Origin: Eupeodes corollae
Taxonomy: Eukaryota > Arthropoda > Insecta > Diptera > Syrphidae
Assembly (NCBI RefSeq): GCF_945859685.1
Contig: NC_079147.1
Coordinates: 47,436,177-47,500,176 of the forward strand
DNA length: 64,000 nucleotides
Reading direction: 5' to 3'
Below the pieces are notes generated by a model. That model saw only the letters and a program-made list of their open reading frames with translations. It did no database searches and was not told the DNA's origin. The position numbers and the translations under genes were made by a program. Each line of letters begins with the position of its first letter. The stretch's first letter is position 1. Shown piece by piece: positions 21,601 through 33,189 of the stretch.

Positions 21601-23062
21601 AAAAGAAAAAAAAGGAAATTTGTACCAAGTTTTAGTATTGTTTTTTTTAGAGTTTTATTTTTTGTAAAAAAAACTGTCAATTCGATATTTTTCAATATTT
21701 TATCGAATGTTAAAAACAATATTTCTTATAAAAAACAATTAGTTTGGAGACAATATTTCAAATTTTTGAAAAGATGTTTGAGTCGAAAATCAATTTTTAC
21801 CAACTTTTGTTAAATTTTTATTAAGTTTTTAATTTTTTGTAACAAAATTGTCAATTCGAATTTTTAAAAAATTTCACCAAATGTTGAAAACAATATTTTT
21901 TATAAGATAAAATTAAAATAAAAAAAAATCAATTTTTACCAACTTTTATTCATTTTTTTAAGGTTTTATTTTTTATTATAAAACTGTCAATTTGATTTTT
22001 TGCAAAATTTGTCCTAATGTTGAAAACAATATTTCTTATTAGTAAAAATTAGTAAGAAGCTATTATCTCAAATTTTTGAAAAGATATTTGAGTCGAAAAT
22101 CATTTTTCACAAACATTTGTTAATTTTTTTTTCGGTTTTTATTTTTTTGTACAAAAACTGTTAATTTGATTTTTTTCAAAATTTTACTGAATGTTGACAA
22201 CAATATTTTTTGAAAGATGAAAGTAGTTTTAAGAGAATATCTACAATTTTTGAAAATATATTTGAGTCGAAAATCATTTTTTACCAACATTTGTTAATTT
22301 TTTTTAGGTTTTTATTTTTATAAAAAAAAACAGACAACTCGATTTTTCTCAACATTTTTCAGAATGTTGAAAATAATATTTCTTGTAAGATAAAAAAAGT
22401 TTGAAGCCTAAATTTCAAGTTTTTGAAAAGATATTTGAATCGATATTCAATTTTTACCAACTTTGAGTAATGTTTTTTTGGATTTTTATTTTTTTATACA
22501 ATAAACTGTCAATTTGATTTTTCTCAAAATTTTATCAGGTGTCAAAAACATTATTCTTCGTTTTTTGTCGTAAAATTTTGGAGGGGACGAATTTTTGTTT
22601 TCAGTTTTTTTGATTTATAAAAACCTTTAAATGGATTTTTTCAAAAAATATACTTGTTTGATATCACGTTACAATATTTTATATACAATTTAATTTAAGT
22701 CTCTAGCGTTCTTGGTTCGTAAGATATTTAGAGTTAACCAAAATTTTCACCTTTTTTTCAAACTGCTATGGTAAAAAAACCACCCGCTCAATTTTCTTGA
22801 AGGCCCTTTCTGCATTTTTTTGCCTTATTATCTGTGTAACAAAATTTATTTGAAATCGATATCTCTTCTGGTTCTTGAGCTATGGACGACGAAAAAAACG
22901 TCGCGAACGTACGGACGTGCGAACGTACGTACACACACACGCACAGACATCTTTCCAAAAATCTTTTATTTCGACTCTAGGGACCTTGAAACGTCTAGAA
23001 ATGTCAAAATTTTCAATTTGACAAATCGGACCCATTACAATAACTTCCTATGGGAAGTTAAA
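21601..23062 (-). repeat. R-A repeat, right part of copy 5 (tandem core well preserved)
   Basis: Minus-oriented. The core shows imperfect units in register: AGTCG blocks at about 21781, 22091, 22265 and 22438, giving a period near 173 bp, plus one shortened unit around 21910. Then come the GGTTAACCAAAATTTTC region, the microsatellite (about 22905-22955), the reverse of the GGTCCCTAGAGTCG block (22970-22990) and the palindromic end AACTTCCTATGGGAAGTT at 23042-23059. This copy gives the best view of the family's architecture. Confidence 0.8.
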
Positions 23063-24970
23063 AAGAAATATCAGGAGAAAAAACGTGTTATATGTCTTTT
23101 ACGAGTATGTACAAGTATGTACGTTTACTTTTCAAGCCTCAAAATGAATAGCCTTATATTTAGAACTTTTTTGAATCAAAGTAAAACGCATATTCCTATT
23201 AAAGTTATTTAACAAATGGACAATTTAAAAAAAAACTATTCATAAAACACCACTACTAATAAACTAAATCTAGTTAAACCTTAGCACATGTCAAAATTAT
23301 TGTCTATAAGAACTGTCTAGCCAGTTTCGTGGTAACTACAGGTATTCCTAAAAAAAATTGAAATTTACAAAGAAGGTTCTTTTACAATGGAAATACAACA
23401 ATCCCGAACAATTCCGAAGGAACAGAAATTTTATCATCTTTATTGGAAATATCACACAATTTCATAATTACGTTAATTTTCTTCGAAAATAATTATATTT
23501 TCCTCACGGGTAACCTTCCAAATTTTCCTTAAGTTCCTAGGAAAGTATCAAATTTGTGTGCATATAAATGGAATATATTTACCTCCCAGTTCTTGATTTC
23601 TTAAGTCCTCTTAAGGCCTCATAAAATTATACAAGAAAAGTTAAACATGCATTTTTGAATAATAATGTGAATATTAACTTTCTTCCAAAGTCATTAATAT
23701 TTTAATGTCACAAACAAAAATCTTCTTCCCGAAAGACTTCTCCATACCAATAAAATGACTAATTGTTCGCCAAAGATTATAAAATCACATTATCATAAGG
23801 CAATGATTCATGGAAAGTATTATATTTGTTTTTCAAAAACTTCTCCAAGAAAATAAGTATGCATACGTAACGTATGTATGTAGGAACCTTTACGACTCGA
23901 GTACGTACAGTTTACATATGAGAACATAATAAAGTACCATTATTTATAATGACTGCAAACAAACATGCATAATTTATTTGAATTTTCTCAAAAACTTTAG
24001 AGGGGAAGAAATTTGGAATAATTTTAAAAATACCACAGGAGAAATAATTTATTTTGCATTCTCACTGTTAATTATAACAATGATAAAAGAGTATATGTTT
24101 TCTTAAAAACCTAATCCAATTATGAGATTTTCTCATAGAATCGATGTTTTTTCAATACAGCACAATAAAAATAGGTTATCATTTTTATGTTACCTATAAA
24201 AGGTACATCGCCAAACGGGACAAAATAAAGCTATTCAAATCTTCAATATCCGCCATCCATTATTCTTTGTTGCCAATTTAATAAAGAGCTCCAAAAAATG
24301 TCCTTAAACTAACTGAATTTTTGTCCACTTCGTATAATTCCTTCAGAAAAAAAAATCAATTTATATTTTTCCCTGCCATATTCAAGGATTTTTATCCAAA
24401 CATTTCCATATTTAAATTACACCCCAAAACATCAAAAATTTTCCAAAAAAGAAAACAGAATTCTCACCCCCGAACAACAACAAGAACAACAACAAAAGGA
24501 AAACGACACGTTTGAATTTGAATTCTAGGATATTTACACTTGCATCATTAAGCTTCAGCATTGCAATTTCATTTTGTTCCTTTTTTGCTATGGAATACAG
24601 CATAGAGATGATATTACTTTCATCATCCCATGTTTATTTCATCATCATCTTCCTTCTTCTTCGTCTTGTTCTCTTCTTTTTTTTTTAATCATTTTAAGTA
24701 CTCTAAGTAGTTCCTTTGAGTGTGTCCCGATAGTATATAAAGTCCAGATTTTGAGATCCTTCTTAAAATAAAAAGCATATACTCCAAGGGAGTGGCCGGC
24801 GAATGATGAAAAATAAGCGAGAGAGGGGGGAAAATGTTAAATGGACTCGAAAAAAAGGGAGAAGGATCTTTGAATTTAAATTACACTAGATAATGTAATA
24901 TCCTGAAATTTAAAACACAAGTACTGGCTAAATGGTTAATTTTGAAAAAGACAAAGGACGAGGACAGATG

Positions 24971-25015
24971 GTATAGTGGTAGTGACAGTGGTAGTGGTAG
25001 TGGTAGTGGTGGTGA
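24971..25015. repeat. (GTGGTA)n microsatellite
   Basis: Imperfect GTGGTA/GTAGTG units over about 45 bases, ending in GGTGGTGACG. Confidence 0.85.
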
Positions 25016-25142
25016 CGTAAGATTATTTATGTATATCTATCTTAATTCTACCTATCATTTATATAGATATAGGTAGATGCTTTACCTTAGCGAGAGATAA
25101 TAATAAAATAAATAAAATGAAGATTTTTAAACGACGACGACT

Positions 25143-25187
25143 GTCCGTGTCCGTGTTCATGTCCATGTCCTTTCCATGTCCATGTCC
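25143..25187. repeat. (GTCCAT/GTCCGT)n microsatellite
   Basis: About seven imperfect hexamers of the GTCCATGTCC type. Confidence 0.8.
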
Positions 25188-25674
25188 AACTCAGAAGTCA
25201 GGCATCAGGTGGGTTAATCTGATAACCAACTTAAGGACAAAAACCTAATTTAAATATGTATAGACCTATCTATAACAAAAAAAATAAAAATTTATAAAAT
25301 TTCCTCTTGCTGCTCAAAGATAACTTCTAATTTTCTAGACTACATGGCGATTAATTTCCAAATTACGGTTAATATATGCAAATTGTTACAAAATAATATG
25401 TTGAGTTTCATTTCGTTACACATTTTTCTCTTTAAATCAAGGACATCATTATTAAGCTGCAACTCAAAAAAAAAGAAATGAAAGAGGATAATGAGATGAA
25501 GTTAGATTATTTTTACTTAAAATATTTTTGTTTCCTTGGCTTGGTATTGGTGTTAAACCATAAAACCATTAATCTTAACCCAGAAGAGAATTGGTCAAGA
25601 AATTTGAATGCCTTATAGTATTCGGTATAATTGTTAGTAGAATTTGGTAGTTATGAACGTAAAGGGTTTTTCGA

Positions 25675-26330
25675 TATATATCTTCACCAATTTCAAGGTC
25701 GCTTATATAATGGTTGAAAACAACTTAGCTGAACCTTTCGTTGTCAAAAAAGTCTTTAGACATGGTGAGGTAATGTGTTGTCATGCGATTTCTTCTTCAC
25801 TTCTCCTACATCAACACAAGAGACTCTATCTTTCAAAAGTGTGTCATATGCTAGCGCCAAAAGTGTTGCTAAAAAAGACCCTCATCACCAACGTACTGCT
25901 GTGAGGTGTATAAGCATGGACAATGCCAAAAGCGGATGAAAGCACATTGGGTCGTTTTGAGAGAAAAGTTCTTCGCCTTATCTACGGTCCCGTATGCATA
26001 GAAGGTAATTGAAGGAGAAGACGTAACGAGGAGATATACGGGCTGTACACATCGTAAACTTTGCTAGAAGGATACAAAACCAAGGACTGAGATGGTCGGA
26101 TCACGAAGAGTGCTTGGAAAGCCCTGCTCCGAATCGGGAAGTCTTCAAACCCACGCCTAGAGTACAACGCGGTAGAGGAAGACCACGGATCAGGTGGCAC
26201 GCACAAGTAAAAAGTGGCCTCACAAAACTTGAAGTGTGCAACTGGCACTACCTAGGGTCCGAGGTAGATGGAGAAGTTTGTTGGGCTAAGCCCTGAAATG
26301 TAGCACCACCTAATGTAAGTAAGAAAGACC
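25675..26330 (+). mobile_element. RTE-type LINE, 3' fragment (copy 6)
   Basis: A short, heavily deleted RT piece (VVKKVFRHGE, matching the DVKKGFRQGD block of other copies) is joined to the C-terminal region. Visible are KADESTLGRFERKVLR, IYGPVCIEG, and a frame with RGRGRPRIRWHAQVK (near 26170-26210). The 3' end has GTAGCACCACCTAATGTAAG, matching the family's 3' terminus and TAAG tail. It is a pseudogene fragment without catalytic residues. Confidence 0.75.
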
Positions 26331-26514
26331 AATGGGGCTATAAATGCCCTTTATTTCTTTAAATTAAAAGTGCAAGTGTCAGAAAGAAAGGGAACGACTT
26401 TTTATCGGGTCACATTGTTCGGTATATGGAAACGGGGGATAAAATCAGAGTTTCCTTAAACATTCCACATTCTCTATGAGCATTTAAAAAAGAACTCCTT
26501 GCCGTTGAAGCTCT

Positions 26515-26650
26515 ACATCCAAAGGACAAGAATGTGAATTTAGAACCGAATATGAAAATCTGAGGATACTGTACAGTGTAATGGATAAGAAGTGGTAGAC
26601 AAATGCAGAATATAAAGGAAGATAGACGGAGATAAAAAGGGAAATTGGAT
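26515..26650 (-). mobile_element. short jockey (J family) relic
   Basis: Nucleotide similarity to the J family around the FADD block: the stretch AGAATGTGAATTTAGAACCG resembles GGGATGTGAATCTGAAAACG of J1 and J4. No frame is left. The preceding 26331-26514 has no recognised feature. Confidence 0.5.
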
Positions 26651-26654
26651 TGAA

Positions 26655-27800
26655 CTTAACATATAAAAGAACCTATGGTTAGTGCAATAGACCCGTCAAA
26701 TCTTCGGTCGATAAGTCTTCTTCCGAGCATCAGCAAAGTTTTCGAGAAGATCATAATTAGGGCTCTGACTAAGTGGCCTTTGCACAACAAAATAGTTCCG
26801 TATAAAAAGTTCGGGTTTAAGGCGAGTCATGACATAATCCATGCTGCGTCTAAACTCGTTTCTGATATCCAATATAATAAATAAAAACAACAATGCACAG
26901 GTGCTGCTCTGGTTCATTTGGAAAATGCTTTGACGCTGTATGGTTAGAGGGTCTTTACCTAAAACTGAGCAGGCTTGGCATAAACCTAAAACCATTGTTG
27001 TATATACTTTATGATATGCTTAACGGTAGAAAGTTTGTTGTCAAAAGTGGCAATGTAGCTTCAAATTGCGTACAGAACGGCTTGAAAGGTTGAGGTTATT
27101 TGAATTCTTTTGCAACATGATTTCGAAAAAATCAGCGATATTGCAACGACTGGAAAGTGAAAATAAATGTTCAGAAGCCACGAGGGATACGTGCAAGATG
27201 GTCATCGTTGGTCTTCACGGGCAGCGATTACCGAGCAAAAATGTAGTGAAGTACCTAAGTATTTAGTTAGATCAGTATTTATATTTCGACAGACATATAA
27301 ATGCTGCTCTGACCAGGGCCATGGGAGCCTTAGCTCTGACCAAAAGGCTAGCTTACAGGTTTGACCCCAGAGTGAAGTTAATTTGAAACATTGCCCCGTA
27401 CGGCCGATTATCTTTTACGGTTGTCCTGTGTATTATTTACGACGCTGTACTAGCTTATATCGAACCGACGATTCTTCTTACGTTCATTACTATTCCAACG
27501 AGGTCCTATACAACGGGGCTCGAACAAACAGAATTGTTAATTTCGTGATAAAACTTGTTCGAAGTCACATTGCAAGAGCTATGTATGTCTTCGATCAACA
27601 ATTTATTTTCTTGGTGTTCTAGCCGAACGACGAGTATTTTGAGAGTGCACGCTTGAGCGGCTTTATTTCACCAGAGGCATTCCTCTTTTTAGACAGCTGT
27701 GGTCTAATAAAGGATGAATTGGCAGTTCCGCTTATCTACCAGACAACAAACCGTAAATAGGCAACTCCTGTACAATCGGAACGTCATGGCACAAGGCGGA
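26655..27800 (+). mobile_element. second jockey-like LINE, RT and C-terminal relic
   Basis: Different from the J family. Order: SLLPSISKVFEKIIIRALTK and FGFKASHDIIHAASKLVSDI (26680-26884); CTGAALVHLENAFDAVWLEG, matching the palm A block, and MLNGRKFVVKSGNVAS (26893-27093). A deletion follows that removes the catalytic DD block. The C-terminal region has INAALTRAMGALALTKRLAY and YVHYYSNEVLYNGARTNRI (27300-27570), then FISPEAFLFLDSCGLIKDEL. The blocks lie in several frames with stops. Its right edge merges directly into an R1/LOA element. Confidence 0.65.
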
Positions 27801-29525
27801 GCTGAGCAGTAGGGCTGTGTCCGGAATGGACGGAACTGATAGGTTGAAGCAGGAGAACCAGTTTTGATGGATTTGGAACCTGGTATTGAATGAAATCCTA
27901 ACTGGTCTGGATGCGGAGGGTTTCAGAGTTATAGCCTATGCGCACGACGTTGCTAAAGCAGTTTCAGAAAAGCATTTTAGCATCTTAAAAGAACTCTTAT
28001 AAAATGTCTTAGATCGACTAATACTTTGGGCTGATCGGTGTGGACTGGGTGTTAACCCACACAAAACCGATCCGGTCTTATTTTTATTTATTTGGGTCTT
28101 GTCTTAGATAAAAACTAAATTGGAAACGCAACGTACAGGAAAGAGTCAAAAAAGCTACTGTAGCTCTCTTTTCTTGCAAAAAAGCTATTAGTAATAAATG
28201 GGGTTTAGAACCCAGAATCACGCATTGACTATGCACATCGGTAATCAGACCGATTTTAACGTACGGTGTGGCAGTATGGTGGACTGCTTTAGAGAAAGGT
28301 ATAAACAGGGATAAGCTAAATAAAGTCCAACGTTCAGCTTGTTTATGTATAAGCGGATTGCTTCGCACGACCCCGTCTTCGGCACTGGACACCTTGCTCT
28401 ACCTAACACCTCTTAACATATTTAGCAAACAAATAGCTGCAAGCTCTGCTATTCGCCTCAAAGCTTCGTCGCAGTTGACTTGCAACAACATTGGCCACTC
28501 CGTAATTCTAAGGTAATTAGAATCAATTCCAAAGCACACAGACTACACCATCCCCCAACTACAATTCTACAGGAATTTCCAGATTTCTATACCTACCAGA
28601 TCTATTTGGGAGGATAGGACAGTTTTGGAGGATGAGTCAATCCATTTTTACACAGAGGGGTCAAAAACAAAAGAAGGGGTAGGTGGAGGTATGTTATCTA
28701 AACGACTGACATTAAGTCTCTCATTCCACCTTTCCAATCATTGTAGCGTGTTTCAGGCGGAACTTTTGGCGGTAAAGGAAGTCTTTTCTTGGCTCAAAGA
28801 AAACGTGATATCAACATCTGATATTCGTATTTTCTTTGATAGCCAGGCTGCTATCAAATCTCTGGACTCTGTCTCTACAAACTTTATAACAGTCCATAAC
28901 TTTCGATCATCTATAATGGAGATGGCACAACAGTTTAATATTCAGCTTTGCTGGGAGCCGGGCCAATAGAGACATTCCAGGTAACTGTAAGCCAGATGAA
29001 CATCCTACCGCGTTTCGCAAGTACTGGCATACCAATCGCTACTTGTAAACTGTTGCTAATGCAAAACGCTGTGAGTAGTAATAGGCAGGCACCAGGTAAA
29101 ACAACATCACCACGTGACAAGTCACAAAAAACATCTGGCGAACACTGGATCTAAAACGTACAAGGTGTTTGCTCTCTCTAAGCAGATCGCATATAAGCTC
29201 GATTATAGGTGTCATAACCGGACACTGTCTAATAGGAAAGCACGCCATGAGACTAAGCGTATTCTCAAACAGAAGCTGTATGGACGAGGAAGAGGAAGAA
29301 ACCGTTCTTCATCTTCTCTGCACATGCCCTGTTCTGGATCGAAAACGCAAGAATTGCCTAGAAGAATTCTTCTTTAACGATCTAAATCATATTAGTATAA
29401 TCAGCCTCTACTGTTTCGTAAGGGACTAAAGCTGGTTCCATTGAGCTTAGGAGGAAGCCTCAAGATTCATGTGGTATCACAATGGGCCATTAAACTGGCC
29501 TAAGTGTGTCCTGGGCCGCCTTACA
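27800..29525 (+). mobile_element. R1/LOA-type LINE with RNase H (copy K1)
   Basis: 5'-truncated element. Order: RT block WNLVLNEILTGLDAEGFRVI and YAHDV near 27940, where the first catalytic Asp of YADD is replaced by His; then ILWADRCGLGVNPHKT. A C-terminal RT region follows with VWWTALEKGINRDKLNKVQR (28268-28516), then an RNase H domain (28625-29000) and a C-terminal CCHC-like motif EEEEETVLHLLCTCPVLDRK (about 29290). The 3' UTR has GGTATCACAATGGGCC (about 29472). The 3' end matches the small insertion at 17675-17966. Multiple stops and frameshifts are present. Confidence 0.75.
28625..29000 (+). pseudogene. RNase H domain of K1
   Basis: A frame beginning MEDESIHFYTEGSKTKEG shows the first RNase H strand with Glu where the catalytic Asp of the usual YTDGS motif stands. 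It continues with QAELLAVKEV (the catalytic Glu region) and IFFDSQAAIKSL (a catalytic Asp). CWEPGQ follows before a frameshift. RNase H would remove the RNA template during element replication. The lost first Asp and the frameshift indicate an inactive domain. Confidence 0.75.
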
Positions 29526-29980
29526 TACTTGTTTTATAGTTTAAGGATTTAGTTTTAAGTTGAATAAGAATGGTGGCACAAAAAAAAAAGTATTAAAAAA
29601 AAATAAAATAATATACAAAAAAAAAACATGCAATTCTTATTGGACAACAAAAATTGTTAGATAGCTAGAGTTTTTGCTGTGGTTGTTCTAGTTTTTAGTA
29701 GTTTATAGGTAGAAAAGGTAGTTTAAGTTAGTTTTAAGTTTTATTTTTAGGACCTAATTTTAAGTAGTTTTTAAGTAAAATTAAAAACCAAGATACTGAA
29801 GTTATTTTTTTTAATTTTCTAATTAAATAAAATTGAATGGAAGTAAAATAGATTTAAAAGGAATAAGAATTAAGTATTATTGTTTAATTTAGAGTGTCCT
29901 TATTGGACTAATAAGTTTTTGTCTAGCTTTATGATAGTTTTAAGATTGAATGAATACAAAATGAATTAAAAAAATTGCAT
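29526..29980. other. AT-rich spacer with A-runs
   Basis: Starts just after the K1 3' end and contains several A-runs (29580-29625). It may include a decayed LINE 3' UTR. No gene is seen. Confidence 0.4.
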
Positions 29981-30235
29981 TAGACTGTCATGCCAGAGGT
30001 CTTGGTCTTGGTTTTTTTTCTCGCTTACTACTTCTGCGAAGAATTGATAACTACTGCAAGAGTCACTCATGAAAAGTGCTTTCTCAAATCAGCCGTTCGA
30101 ATTCGGCTCAAAACTGTAGGTCCCCATCATCTTTGACAACATTATCCACACAAATTAATAGTTGAGAGTTGTAAGTCACTAGGGCTTAGTTCTCAACGGA
30201 CTGTTGTCACACCTAATTTATTTTTATCTAGTCCT
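29981..30235 (+). mobile_element. tRNA-derived SINE, copy 1 (5'-truncated)
   Basis: Begins inside the tRNA-like head (GACTGTCATGCCAGAGGTCT). It continues through the family body (TCATGAAAAGTGCTTTCTCA, CGAATTCGGCTCAAAACTGT) and ends with GGGCTTAGTTCTCAACGGAC and a CACACCTAATTTATT tail. No coding capacity. Confidence 0.75.
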
Positions 30236-31773
30236 AGTGCAAATGATGCACTAGTTTTTGAGCCCTGATTATATTCTGTTTTATGTGCAATTAATTTGTA
30301 AAATTGCATCTATTAACTTTAATCTACCTTTCATCCCAATGAACAGCTCATCGTGTCGTCGTCATTTTAAACTGTTTTCACATCACAATGCAAATGTCCC
30401 TTCACCTATATCTACCTACAAATTATTTGCACTATTATGCAGGTATATTTTTTCAGAATGCACACATACATAGGTGTGTGCATTATGATTTATAACAGTC
30501 TTAATTATTATGCTTATTAATTTCTGATTAAATACTCTGGCTCTGGATCACATTGAATACATATTTTTACAATCAATATAGCCTGCAGCCATCATTTGCA
30601 TAAATGAACGCGAACGCGAATGGGAACGCATATAAATGTATGTTCACAAAATTAATACAAAACAAAGTAAACCAAAATAAAAAGAATAAAATAAAAATAT
30701 TCTTGTCACAATGATTTCCTCGTTTAACAGCTGGTGCTGCCGATGATGCCATCATCATCATCATCATCATCGTGACCATCGTCATCATCATCATTATCAC
30801 AAACGCATCACGCCATCACGGCACCCTTCATCAAAAATCAGTTGGCAATGGAAATATCTTTTACATTCAGATGGAAAATTCAATTAGTTAATGTGAAACT
30901 ACCATTTTCGACTTTTGATAGCTTGTATAGATAGATTTACATACATACATATATACATAAAAACAATGTGTGTATTTTAATAAAAATTTGTTTCACTTTT
31001 TTTATTTAAGTTTTAAATTTATATAAGAAAAAATATTTATCCAAACGCCATTATGTACACATATGGCTACATAAAAAAGTGTATATACTGTAATTATTTC
31101 TATATTAAAAGTTATACAATCACTACCACCCTGTCGCCGCCACGCCTTGCTGCTGCTATCACCGCCCTGATACCAATTCTGCCGCCTGACCCTATTGAAC
31201 TGTCACATTAACAAACTAGCTGATGGGTCCAGAAATGCCTTAATTTATCACTTCATTTAAGGATAATTGAGTTTACATATAAAACATAAATACTATGTAT
31301 GTATATGTCATGTAAGAATATGCATATGCGCCTATTATGTATGTATGGAAATTGAATTTTATTTAAAGCATTTTATTTTAACATTTAATAAAATCACTAA
31401 GCAGATAAACTGATAAACTGGGTCCCCGAAAAAAACATTAATTTCTCTTTATGTAACTCAAATTAAAAACGTTTTCATCAGAATCATCAATTCTTGCCAA
31501 CAGAATCACAATACCTATGATATAGTTCAATTCATATAAATAAAAAGTCTTAACGCTTAAATGATGATTTATTTGATATTAACCTCCATGTTTGTTTTTT
31601 AAGGAAAATTTAATTTTCTAAGAAAGTTCATTCTGTTCATCATGTCCGGTAGAACGTAAACCCGATATGCGTTAGGCTTTTATTTTACACCCATTATCCT
31701 CTAACTTTTCTTTTTTAACTTCGTTTTTTAAAACATACAAATAATTTATTTTTTAACCATTGTTATTAACTTC
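30236..31773. other. spacer, no gene seen
   Basis: AT-rich DNA without a recognised transposon. It includes a CAT-type microsatellite (30741-30800), ACAT/ATAC-rich stretches near 30940-30960 and a short C-rich block near 31125-31190. No convincing reading frame. Confidence 0.45.
30741..30800. repeat. (ATC)n microsatellite
   Basis: Runs of ATC/CAT triplets with interruptions (CGTGACCATCGTC). On the minus strand they give a run of Met codons, which is an artefact and not a gene. Confidence 0.9.
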
Positions 31774-32026
31774 CTATAGAAAGTTATTTTTATTGGTTCG
31801 GTACGCTTTGTAGAATTGTAACTATTGAAATTTCTCAACATTTAACGTTCATTAGAATCTAAATCAAAGTTTCTTTTAGAGAAATGTCTGTGAGTCTTCG
31901 TCTTCGATATCTCAAAAACCAAGAGAAATAACGAATTCAAGATAAAAAGAGTCTGGCGAGACGACCAGCACTGATAAAATCCCATCCCGTCTGTTGATTT
32001 GTCTTGCTTAAGACTAACAAAATATT
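31774..32026. repeat. R-A ends in inverted arrangement
   Basis: The plus-oriented head (AACTTCCTATAGAAAGTT at 31770-31787, then TCTCAACATTTAACGTTC and AGAGAAATGTCTGTGAG) is followed within 150 bases by the reversed tail. The reversed tail shows CAGCACTGATAAAATCCCAT and CCCGTCTGTTGATTTGTCTT. The tandem core is absent. The gypsy LTR appears to start inside the reversed tail. A similar head/reversed-tail pairing occurs at 44280-44400. Confidence 0.6.
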
Positions 32027-32300
32027 TGTGGCGACCATTGACGACCTTTTGAAAATTTCCAGTCTTTGACAGATGGCGCAGCGATCGTAGAAAAGAAAGA
32101 TACAAAAAGAACCGAAGTAACGTTCTAGACGCAGCTGCACCTTGAGATACTTTTTTACTCTTTTTTCTGACCTCGTCTAGACTGCCTCGTGCAACGCTGT
32201 TTTAACCAAAACTAATTTCATTATATTAGAATTTTTAGAGAAATAAATTATAAGTTTTAAAGTAAACCTTGTGTCTGGAATTTATTTAGCACAAACGCTA
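32027..32300 (+). repeat. putative 5' LTR of the gypsy element
   Basis: Bounded on the right by the primer-binding site. The left edge is set at TGTGGCGACC (32027) because this is where R-A sequence ends. It contains AATAAA-type signals near 32240. The right edge lies between 32293 (AGCACA) and 32303. No second LTR is present in the window to confirm the limits. Confidence 0.45.
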
Positions 32301-32303
32301 AAG

Positions 32304-32315
32304 TGGTGACCCCGA
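32304..32315 (+). other. primer-binding site
   Basis: TGGTGACCCCGA just downstream of the LTR. TGG complements a tRNA CCA end, and the position is as expected for minus-strand priming. The specific tRNA is not assigned. Confidence 0.6.
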
Positions 32316-32359
32316 TGTGATTTCGTTGAAATTACCCAGCACAAGATACGACAACCAAC

Positions 32360-33088
32360 ATGGACCCACCAGCAGGTACAGCTGCAAACACCAGCGACAC
32401 TATTGTGCAAGCATCAACGCTAGCCGAAGTTGCAGCCTTGAAGAACCTCAGGATTCCACCATTCTGGAAAATAAATCCAGCCTTGTGGTTTGTACAAATT
32501 GAGGCGCAGTTTCACAACAACAGAATCTCTTCCGACAACAGCAAATTCAATGCCATAATCGCTGCCTTGGATCCTGAAATCCTAAATGAGGTTTCAGATT
32601 TGGTGCAAACACCACCAGTCACTGACAAATATCCTACCTTCAAAAAACAATTGATAGGGAGGTTTACTGAGTCCAAGGAGCGACAATTGAATAAGCTTAT
32701 GACATCACTCGAACTCGGCGACAAGCGTCCTTCAAGTTTGTTGAGAGAGATGAGAAGACTTGCGGGAGAAAATGTTCCCGACGATATGCTCTCTACAATT
32801 TGAATGTCAAGAATGCCGAACCATGTTAGGGGAATTCTTTCTGCAAGTCTGGACATTGGCCTCACTGCTTTATCTGAGATAGCAGACAAAATTATAGACA
32901 ACATGTCGACAGCACCAAATCTCGTTTTCGCTGCAGAGGTAAATGAATGTCGAAACAACAATTCCCTCGATCAACCCCTGACAGAGGTAGAATCTGCACT
33001 GTCCAGCCTTACAACACTCGTGCAAAGTCTCAAAGTCGGTCAAAACAGATCTCGAACGCAGTCCAGAAACAGATCCGTTTCAAGGTAA
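32360..33088 (+). pseudogene. gypsy gag, broken by one stop
   Basis: The frame starts with MDPPAGTAANTSD right after the LTR/primer site, so the ATG choice is natural. It has capsid-like sequence (IPPFWKINPALWFVQIEAQF, FTESKERQLNKLMTSLELGD) and continues in the same frame after a single TGA at 32801-32803. The second half (MSRMPNHVRGILSASLDIGL) ends in an Arg/Ser-rich stretch at 33088. Gag would form the particle that packages element RNA. Reading continues in another frame. Confidence 0.8.
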
Positions 33089-33189
33089 GAAGGGTTTCAT
33101 CAAAAGATGCAGTTTGTTTTTTCCACAGGAAGTATGGAAAGGAAGCAAGAAGATGTGACAACCCGTGCAATTTTTCCACAAAAAACTAA
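33089..33189 (+). pseudogene. gag C-terminal Cys/His segment in shifted frame
   Basis: In the frame shifted from gag, CFFHRKYGKEARRCDNPC shows a zinc-binding-like C-x2-H-x9-C-x3-C pattern, expected at the end of gag in some gypsy lineages. The frame ends shortly after it at 33189 while the protease frame opens at 33165. This implies two frame changes, at least one of which is decay. Confidence 0.6.

Larger units (their letters stand above)
23063..25674. other. repeat-poor spacer, no gene seen
   Basis: About 2.6 kb without a recognisable transposon. There are several short open frames but none with protein-like composition. TATATAAA occurs at 24734-24741 without a downstream frame. The stretch contains two microsatellites (listed separately). 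It could be intron or intergenic DNA. Confidence 0.45.

Noticed and set aside
21601..22560. CRISPR-like or satellite array
   Set aside because: The units of about 173 bp are imperfect, lack spacers, and recur only as the core of the dispersed R-A element.
24734..24741. TATATAAA as a promoter
   Set aside because: No reading frame or transcript-like structure follows it.
27800..29525. Host RNase H gene
   Set aside because: The domain lies between an RT C-terminus and a LINE CCHC-like motif with a LINE 3' UTR, so it belongs to the retrotransposon.
30573..30800. Met-rich minus-strand frame
   Set aside because: Produced by the ATC microsatellite read in reverse.
32512..32961. Minus-strand 149-codon frame as a gene
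   Set aside because: It is the antisense shadow of the gypsy gag frame, which has clear capsid-like sequence and context.
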